The notes under the pieces: model-generated | Seen by the model: the letters and a program-made list of their open reading frames with translations, nothing else | What the model was told of the DNA's origin: nothing | The model's database searches: none | Program-made: the position numbers and the translations under genes | Part shown: positions 53,853 to 61,600 of the stretch, piece after piece | Position numbering within the stretch: position 1 is the first letter of the stretch | How the letters are laid out: each line of letters starts with the position of its first letter | Assembly: GCF_900113875.1 (NCBI RefSeq) | Contig: NZ_FORA01000003.1 | Span: 248,001-312,000, forward strand | Reading direction: 5' to 3' | DNA: 64,000 nt | DNA from: Jannaschia pohangensis | GTDB taxonomy: Bacteria > Pseudomonadota > Alphaproteobacteria > Rhodobacterales > Rhodobacteraceae

Positions 53853-56609
53853 CTAGCCGTAGACGAATGTATCGCCATCGTCGGTCAAGGTGGTGATCCC
53901 CAGGTTTTCGATCCGGCCGCCGTTCTGGATGAACGCCACGACCTGGATATCGTCGCCGTCATGCAGTTCGAGACGGGCATGGCGACCATCCTGAACCACG
54001 CGGATATCGGCATCGGAATTCTCGGCCAGTCCCCTGACGACGATCCGGTCGCCCTCGCTCACGTCGAAATCGCGGATCGTGTCGATGGCGTTGATGTCGT
54101 TCACATTGAAGACGAAGGTATCCGCCCCGTCGCCGCCGGAAAGCGTATCGCGCCCCATGCCGCCGTCCAGGGTGTCGTCACCATCGCCTCCGCGGAGCAC
54201 ATCATAGCCGCTGTCTCCACTCAGGATGTCATCGCCGGCATCGCCGGACAACGTATCGTGTCCACTGCCACCGATGACGACGTCATTGTCATCGCCTCCC
54301 ACCAGGTTGTCGTTGCCCGCACCGCCATCGATAAGATCTTCACCACTACGACCACCCAGCGTGTCATGGCCGGAGCCGCCGACGATGCGATCGTTTTCGG
54401 CAGTACCGCGGTAGGTATCGTCCCCCCGGTCGCCAATGTAGACGTTGCCAAACTCGGGTTCCGGTTCAGGCTCAGGTTCCGGCTCGGGTTCAGGTTCCGG
54501 CTCGGGCTGCGGTTCAGGTTCCGGCTCGGGCTCCGGTTCGGGCTCAGGCTGCGGTTCGGGCTCAGGCTGCGGTTCCGGTTCGGGGTCCGGCTCCGGGTCC
54601 ACGGGATCCGTCGGCGCAGGCGTTCCCGTCTCGACGCTGGCGCGCAGGTCGGCGGCGCTAATCTCGATATCGGCGAAATGGAAGAACTCGAAGTTCGCCA
54701 CTGTGGCAAAGAGACTGTTCAGAAGGCTGATCAGGAAGTCACCCGTCTCCGACAGGAAAATCTGAACCGAACTGAGCGGTGCGTTGATCTGGTAGATGTC
54801 GATCCCGGCCCCGCCATCGACGATGTCCGCGCCGAAACTCGCGATAACGATATCGTCGCCGCGCCCGGAGTATAGCAAGTTGTCGCCGTCGTCGCCGATC
54901 AGGATGTCGTCGCCGTCGCCGGTCACCGCATTCTCGATCTGCCCCGCGATCAGGTTGATGGCCAGACCGTCGATCATCGTGACGGTCATGGCCGTCAGGT
55001 CGATCCGCGTGTCGCTGGTGACCATCGCGGCGTTGATCGTGTCGGTGCCGCCGTCGCGGTCCCGCAGGCTCTGGCGTGCCGTATCCGTGGCCGCCACGAT
55101 CTCGGAGAACTGATCGCTGAAGAAATAGGTGTCGTCGTTCAGGTCGCGGTCATTGCCAAGCACGGTGAGGCGATAGTCGTCGACAAGACCGGTCATCGGG
55201 TTGCCGTCCCGATCCGCGGCTTCGGGGTCGCGATTGTGGATCTCGACACGCCAGGTCCCGGTCGCCATCTCGCCCATGGACGCCACGGAGGTGAAGGTGA
55301 AGTTGGTTGCCGATCCCGCGCGCCCCTCTGCGGGCAGGTCATAGATCAGACGAACGGAGGTCCCGTCGGGGCTGATCAGATAGACGTCGATATCGGCCGT
55401 GTTCAGCCACCGCAGATCGATGGCCAATTGAACATGTTCGGCGCGGATCGCCGTTTCGACCTCGATTTCGAAGGTGACGACGTCGTTTTCACCCGCGACC
55501 ATCGTCTCCGACACACGGCCTGTCACCTCGACGCTGGCGCGGTTTTCGGCGGTCTGCTGCTGGTTCCAGGTTTCCGCCAGACGAACGGCATCATGGGCAT
55601 TGACCATCCCGAAGCCGAAAGCGTCGTTGTAGTGCATGCCGCCGCCGTTGACGTTGTCGGCGCCGTTCGTGCGCCAGCCGTCGCCCATGGCAGCGCCCTC
55701 GCCCAGACCTTCGCGGCTGGCAGAAATCGCAAGGATCTGTTGGATGTCGCGATAGCCGAGGTCGGGGTTCGCCTCCAGCATCAGGGCAATTACCGCGCTG
55801 ACGATGGGGGCCGAGAAGGATGTGCCATCCGGGGCGTCATAGCGGTCATTGACGGTGGTGGTTGCGATATCCACGCCCGGGGCCGAGACGAGAACGTTGG
55901 CCCCGATGCTGGTGAAGCTTGCGGCGGAACCATCCTGAGAGACGGCGCCGACGGCGATGACATAGGGCGAATTCTGGACGTTGTGGTAGTTCGAGGACCC
56001 GCGTGTCCCGACGTTGCCCGCCGAGAAGACCATGGCGGTGCCAAGGCCGTCACGGCCGGTGGTGGCGGTGAATTCCAACGCGTCCGCAAGATCGGAGAAG
56101 GCGCCCCGCCGGAAGTTGTCTTCGAAATTGGTCGTGAAGCTCCAGCTTCCGTTGAGCACGTCGAGGTCGGCCCCGGCGCGCAGGGCAGCGATGGCCTGTT
56201 CAACGACATCGGAGTCCGCATAGCTCATGGCAAGCCCGACCAAGGTGGCACCATGGGCAATCCCGACACCTCCGACGCCATTGCCCCCTTCTGCGGCGAT
56301 CACGCCCGCCACGAGAGTGCCGTGGTCATCAAGATAGCGCCGGTCGCCAAGATCGGGCGTATCGCTGCGCTGAGAGAAGTTGAAATCGAGGCTGTGGTCA
56401 TAGGCCGCCACAAGGTCCTCGTGAAGGAAATCGATCTGGGAGTCGATCACGCCGACCGTGACGCCCTCGCCGGAATAGTCGAGCCAGACGCTTTCCACAT
56501 CAAGGCGCAGATCGGAGTAGCGACCGTTTTCGAGAAACCACGAGTTGCGGGTACGGGGGTCGGACAGAAGAAACTCGACGGAATGCGTCGAATCGGTAGG
56601 AATCGGCAT
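53853..56609 (-). CDS. Subtilisin-like serine protease with P-like domain and RTX repeats
   Basis: This 918-residue exoprotein of the S8 family has the catalytic triad Asp56 (VGVIDSQID), His96 ([10 protein letters not shown]) and Ser264 ([10 protein letters not shown]), with Asn199 (SAGN) for the oxyanion hole. A proprotein-convertase P-like domain follows (about 360-490, [20 protein letters not shown]), then RTX-like repeats, a Pro/Glu linker of about 50 residues (coded by 54453-54602), and a final RTX block (about 720-815). There is no signal peptide, so type I secretion is expected. It may process surface proteins or degrade external protein. Confidence 0.93.
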   Translation of the reverse strand: MPIPTDSTHSVEFLLSDPRTRNSWFLENGRYSDLRLDVESVWLDYSGEGVTVGVIDSQIDFLHEDLVAAYDHSLDFNFSQRSDTPDLGDRRYLDDHGTLVAGVIAAEGGNGVGGVGIAHGATLVGLAMSYADSDVVEQAIAALRAGADLDVLNGSWSFTTNFEDNFRRGAFSDLADALEFTATTGRDGLGTAMVFSAGNVGTRGSSNYHNVQNSPYVIAVGAVSQDGSAASFTSIGANVLVSAPGVDIATTTVNDRYDAPDGTSFSAPIVSAVIALMLEANPDLGYRDIQQILAISASREGLGEGAAMGDGWRTNGADNVNGGGMHYNDAFGFGMVNAHDAVRLAETWNQQQTAENRASVEVTGRVSETMVAGENDVVTFEIEVETAIRAEHVQLAIDLRWLNTADIDVYLISPDGTSVRLIYDLPAEGRAGSATNFTFTSVASMGEMATGTWRVEIHNRDPEAADRDGNPMTGLVDDYRLTVLGNDRDLNDDTYFFSDQFSEIVAATDTARQSLRDRDGGTDTINAAMVTSDTRIDLTAMTVTMIDGLAINLIAGQIENAVTGDGDDILIGDDGDNLLYSGRGDDIVIASFGADIVDGGAGIDIYQINAPLSSVQIFLSETGDFLISLLNSLFATVANFEFFHFADIEISAADLRASVETGTPAPTDPVDPEPDPEPEPQPEPEPQPEPEPEPEPEPEPQPEPEPEPEPEPEPEPEPEFGNVYIGDRGDDTYRGTAENDRIVGGSGHDTLGGRSGEDLIDGGAGNDNLVGGDDNDVVIGGSGHDTLSGDAGDDILSGDSGYDVLRGGDGDDTLDGGMGRDTLSGGDGADTFVFNVNDINAIDTIRDFDVSEGDRIVVRGLAENSDADIRVVQDGRHARLELHDGDDIQVVAFIQNGGRIENLGITTLTDDGDTFVYG
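54453..54602 (-). repeat. Simple repeat coding for the PE linker of the protease
   Basis: The stretch is a run of six-base units coding for Pro-Glu (with Asp or Gln in places). It forms a linker of about 50 residues between the two halves of the protease. The tandem pattern makes it a candidate for length change by slippage. Confidence 0.75.
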
Positions 56610-56670
56610 GTCATGTCTCCGGGGCTGCCCGGATTTCGCCGGACAGGTCAGGTTGGCAGTCGAAAGGGCA

Positions 56671-56689
56671 CTCCCCTGAGTGAAGGGAG
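56671..56689 (-). promoter_or_regulatory. Possible degenerate dyad upstream of the protease gene
   Basis: CTCCC and GGGAG flank a nine-base centre, 61 bases upstream of the protease ATG. It resembles the CCCCCTC/GAGGGGG dyads but with mismatches. It is reported only as a weak third candidate of that set. Confidence 0.25.
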
Positions 56690-56872
56690 GAGGTTTTCAG
56701 ACTGTTTTTCGGACGGTAAAGTGGCAGCGCCTAGGCGGTGCCGGGAACTCTTGATGGCAATATGCAGCGCACAATTGGTCGAAAATGACTAATTTAGCCT
56801 TAATTCGGCACTGATTTTCGGATTTCTCGAAAATGTTCAGGGTCTGATCAACAGTGACGTCACGAAACCGTC

Positions 56873-57925
56873 TCAGACGGAGCGTTTCGACGCCAATTTG
56901 TCCCAGGCCGCATCCATCCTTGTGCGAAGCGCCGGTTCCAGCCGGGCTGCCACCCAGAGGGACACCAGGACCGTCACCGCCATGGCCAATCCGGTTGCAA
57001 GAACCGGGCCCGCCCCAAGGTCAATGGCCCAGGCCATGGTCGGTTTTCCGGTGTGGTTGTGGAGCAGATAGAGCGGATACGTCATCAAACCGGCCATCCG
57101 AACTGTGCCAGCCGACGCCCCGAGACGCGCAACAATCCGGTCGTTCCAGTGCAGCGCGACAATCACAAGGCCGATGGCCAGCAGAAAGAACCCGAAGGCT
57201 ATCGGCCAAAGTCCTGCAAGACCAGCCGCCCCGGCCTCCCCGTCGGCCGCCTGGCGGATCTGTACCCCGGCTATGGCGCAGCCAAGCGCGATGCCCACAC
57301 CGTGCCACCACTGCCAACCCCTTCGCGCAGTGTCCGACAACAGGATGCCGATGCCGAAATAGATCCCATGCTGAAGCAGAATAAGCTGCGTACCCCGGCC
57401 AAAACCCAGGGGATCGCTCCCGTCCCCCAGGCTCCGCACAACCCAATAGAGACCGCAGAGCAAGATCAGCGCCAGCCCGACCATCGGCAAAAGCGCGGTG
57501 CGCTTCACGACGATGAAGATCAAGACCAGAGCATAAAAGAAGACTTCGATCCCCAAGGTCCAGAATTGCCCCATGATCCAGGGGCCTGTCGGGAAGAACA
57601 GGACGGTCCGGATCCAGGCGATGCCGGCCTGCGTTACAGGTGTGCCGAATATCGTGATCTCGACTGCCAGCGCAACGCAGGCCGCGATCAGGACCGCAGG
57701 CACGAGACGCAGGATCCGCTTGCGGAGGAAGCGGCCCGCCGTTGCCCGCGCCGACATGGCCGAAAAGCCGATCACCAGTCCCGAGATGACAAAGAAGATC
57801 TGCACCCCGACCCATCCCCACCAGGTCCAGGGCCACCCACCCGGCCAGCCCGGCTCCTGTCCCGTCAGGGCCAGAACCTCGCTGCCAGGGTCGGAAAAAG
57901 ATTTGAAGCCAAGGTGAAACACCAT
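56873..57925 (-). CDS. Acyltransferase 3 family membrane protein
   Basis: This 350-residue membrane protein has about ten hydrophobic segments and the family's GVQIFFVISGLVIGFSAMSA and FLRKRILRLVPAVLIAACVA. It probably O-acetylates a sugar of the EPS. The ATG at 57925 cuts the expected first helix short: the in-frame sequence upstream (GVLGIDLLRLFAAIAVMVFH) matches the family. No ATG, GTG or TTG precedes it in frame before a TAA. A CTG at 58030 or a frameshift from the ATG at 58065 could give the complete protein. Confidence 0.85.
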   Translation of the reverse strand: MVFHLGFKSFSDPGSEVLALTGQEPGWPGGWPWTWWGWVGVQIFFVISGLVIGFSAMSARATAGRFLRKRILRLVPAVLIAACVALAVEITIFGTPVTQAGIAWIRTVLFFPTGPWIMGQFWTLGIEVFFYALVLIFIVVKRTALLPMVGLALILLCGLYWVVRSLGDGSDPLGFGRGTQLILLQHGIYFGIGILLSDTARRGWQWWHGVGIALGCAIAGVQIRQAADGEAGAAGLAGLWPIAFGFFLLAIGLVIVALHWNDRIVARLGASAGTVRMAGLMTYPLYLLHNHTGKPTMAWAIDLGAGPVLATGLAMAVTVLVSLWVAARLEPALRTRMDAAWDKLASKRSV

Positions 57926-58600
57926 GACCGCAATGGCCGCGAACAGACGGAGCAGATCGATCCCCAGGACGCCGTCGCGGCGCTCAGTCGGCTCGGGAGC
58001 CCGGGCGGCGGAAACGGATATCTCGGTCAGGTCCCTGGCTTTCGGATGAGGATCGCATCGGTCATGGCATTACACTGCCACTATCGGCCTTTCGCCGACA
58101 AGCGATGTGGGGGCGTCCGTCTCGGCACGTTTTTCACAAGCTTTGGGTCGGCAATGACCGGGAAGCCTGACCGGCGGCCTGATTTCGCTGTGCGGTCGGC
58201 GCGCGCACAGATCGGAACGCCTTCCACAGATCTCGTGTCAGCCAGACAACGTGTGTCGCGGTTCCGGCCCCTGCAGAGCCGCCCCCAGAATTCGGGTGGG
58301 CGCGTGCGGACCGGGTCTAAGACAGGGATCCGGCGGACTGGCGCATCCAGAGAACGGCCCCTCAACCGGGCGACCATCGACGACGCCGTTCCCGGATCGC
58401 CAACTGATTCGGTTGGAGAATGGGAACAGAAGGCGAAGGTCCAGCAGATTGTTCGGGAACGCGGAAAACGGCCCCCCTCCGCCGAGGGGGTAACCCCTTG
58501 TGAACAGGTTCTTTGGCAAATTGTGGCTTTATTTTGACCTAGGGTTAGGGAAGGTTAACCAAAGTTGCCTACATTTTTTACCATTTCTCCGGAGAGTACC
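57926..58600. other. Region between acyltransferase and giant RTX gene
   Basis: The first part (57926-58065) carries in-frame N-terminal sequence of the acyltransferase (see that entry). From 58066 to 58600 no gene is seen; open frames here are shadows. The end is AT-rich with GGTTAACC at 58550 and probably holds the promoter of the RTX gene, plus the dyad at 58473-58494. Confidence 0.5.
58473..58494 (+). promoter_or_regulatory. Dyad CCCCCTC-N4-GAGGGGG-TAAC (copy 2)
   Basis: The plus strand reads CCCCCTC-CGCC-GAGGGGG-TAAC, identical outside the spacer to copy 1 at 52771-52792. It lies 106 bases upstream of the giant RTX gene ATG and points toward it. Confidence 0.6.
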
Positions 58601-61600
58601 ATGGCCGACCTGACCCGTGACGATCGTGAAATCATTGGTGGTATCACCCAGATCAGCGGGGCGACATCCAACCCGACCACGGCCGGGGATGACACCATCG
58701 ACCTCTTCTTTGTCACGTTCAACCTGCCCGGGACCACGGCGGGCCTGATCGATGGTCAGGGGGGCTTCGATACGCTGCTGCTCAACTCGGCCAATCTGAT
58801 CGGCGTCGATATCGAGGGCATCGAGGCGACTGAATTCACCGGCTCCAGCACCGTGAACATCGATGCGGCCGAACTGGGCGATCTGGGTGCGATTACCTTT
58901 GGCGACTTTTTCCCGACGGCGCCGACGCTAGCCGACAACCGGCTGTCGCTGGATTATACCAATGCGGGACCCGCGATCACCGTCGACGCGTCGGGTTTCG
59001 GTGTTATCGGCGACAATATCAATGTGCTCGTCACGCAGGGTGGGCAGACCCTCGGCCAGGCCGTCACCATCGACTTTTCGGGCGTTGTGCGGGGCACGGT
59101 CAATTCGTTCTTCAGCTATGTCGGCGGCAATGCAAGTGAGACGATCACCGGCACTGCGGGCGACGATAGCATCGTGGGCAACAACGGCGATGACGACCTG
59201 TCTGGCGGCGCGGGCAACGATACGCTGCGCTCCACGGGTGGCAATTCCACCCTCGACGGCGGTGCGGGCGACGATTCCCTTGTCGCCAGCGGAACGTCGG
59301 GCGTCCTTTCGGGCGGGGCAGGCAACGACATCATCTTCCAGTCGCAGAGCCGTTTCGAAAGCGGCGGTTTCATCGCGACCGACATCGACGGCGGCGACGG
59401 CAATGATGCCATATCGGTCATCGGCAGCCAGGGAGATGGCACCACGGTCACGGGGGGTCTGGGCGACGATACGATCACCCTGAACGGCGGGACGCTGCGC
59501 GACGGCTTTGTGGACGGCGGCGACGGAACCGATGTCCTGCTAATCAGCAATTCCTTCAACGAAGGGACCGACTTCGAGGGGATCGAGAGCACGACCGTCA
59601 CGACGTCGGCCACCATTCGCATCGACGCGGATGAGCTGGTCGATCTGGGCACCATCAGCTTTACCGATGTCTTCGGCAGTGGCAGCCTGAACAACGACGC
59701 CAACGTACAGCTGAACTTTGCGGGTCTGACCGGGCCGATCATCGTGGGAACCGGCGGGGTCACCGCCGTGGGTGACGAACTCCGCGTGCTCATCTCTCAG
59801 ATCGGACAGACCGCCGGCCAGGATGTCACCCTCGACTTTTCGGCCGTCACCCGGGGAACGGTGAACTCCTTCCTGGGCTACAACGGCGGGGTCGCCAACG
59901 AGACGATCATCGGCAGCGCAGGCGACGACAGTCTGTCGGGCGGCAGCGGTCAGGACGACCTGTCGGGCGGCGCGGGCAATGACACGTTGCGTGCGGGGAA
60001 CGGACTGGCCACGCTCGACGGCGGTGCGGGCGACGACTCGCTGGTCGCGACAACGTCGTCGGGACGGCTTCTTGGTGGGGCGGGCAACGATACGATCAGC
60101 CAGTCCACGGGCCGGCTCGAAAGCGGCACCTATGTCGCGACCGAAGTCGACGGCGGCGACGGCAACGACGACATCACCGTGAGCAGCATTCAGGGCGACG
60201 GCTCCACCGTGACCGGCGGTCTGGGGGATGACACGCTGTCCTTCAACAGCGCCACGATGCGCGACGGAACCATCGACGGCGGCGCAGGCAACGATCAGTT
60301 GATCCTGAGCAACAGCACCTTCGATGGCGTCGACTTCGAAGGGATCGAGAGCACGACACTCACCAGCCAGAGCTTCCTGCGGATCGACGCGGATGAACTG
60401 GACGATCTGGGCGACATCACCTTCACCGATACTTTCGCGACCCCTGGCAACACCAACAACGATGCCAATATCCAACTGAACTATGCGGGGCTGACCGGCC
60501 CCATCGCTGTGGGCACCGGCGGCGTTGCGGAAATCGGCGATGAACTGCGCGTGCAGATCACGCAAATCGGCCAGACGGCGGGTCAGGACGTCACCCTTGA
60601 TTTTTCCGCCATCACCCGGGGCGTGGTGAACTCCTTCCTCGGCTACAACGGCGGGCTCGCCAATGAGACCATTATCGGCAGCGCAGGCGACGACAGCCTT
60701 TCCGGCGGCGGCGGCCAAGACGACATCTCGGGCGGAGAGGGTAATGATACGCTGCGCAGCGCCAGCGGCGTGTCCACGCTCGACGGCGGCGCGGGCGACG
60801 ACGTCCTGTTGGCCAGCGGCTCATCCGGCGTTCTGTCGGGAGGGGCGGGCAATGACACCATCACCCAATCTACGGGCCGTTCCGAAAGCGGCGCCGTTAT
60901 CGCGGTGGATATCGACGGCGGCGATGGCAATGACGAAATCAACGTCAGCAGCACCCAGGGGGTCGGATCGACAATTGCCGGGGGTCTGGGCGACGATACG
61001 ATCGCGATCACCTTCGCGACTGTTGTCGACGGCATCATTGATGGTGGCGACGGCGACGATCTGCTGAACCTGAATGGAAGCACTCTCGATGGTGCCGATT
61101 TCGAGGGGATCGAACGGACCGTCATCACGGGGGGCTCCACCAACCGCATCGACGCGGATGAACTGGACGATCTGGGCGCGCTCACGTTCACCAACACAAT
61201 CGCGACCGTCGGCAGCACCAGTTTTGACGCCAATCTCACGCTGAACTACGCGGGCCTGACCGGACCGATCACCGTCGGAACCGGCGGCGTCTCCGAGATC
61301 GGCGACGAAATCCGCGTGCAGATCACCCAGCTGGGCCAGACCGTCGGGCAGGATGTGACCGTCGACTTCTCGGGCATCACCCGGGGCGTCGTGAACTCCC
61401 TGCTCAGCTACACGGGCGGGATCGCCAACGAGACCGTCGTCGGCACCGCAGGCGAGGACAGCATCACCGGCAACGGCGGCCAAGACGATCTGTCGGGCGG
61501 CGCGGGCAACGACACGCTGCGCGCGACGTCCGGCTTTGCGACACTTGACGGCGGTGCAGGCGACGACTCGCTGATCGGCATCAATACCGCGGGCATCATA

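Noticed and set aside
54445-54765. A plus-strand frame coding a Ser-Gly repeat
   Set aside because: It is the reverse of the Pro-Glu linker of the protease, so it only reflects the repeat in the DNA.
57053-58537. A 494-codon open frame on the plus strand opposite the acyltransferase
   Set aside because: It is Arg/Gln/Pro-rich with no hydrophobic or family pattern, and it lies opposite an acyltransferase with membrane helices. It is a shadow.
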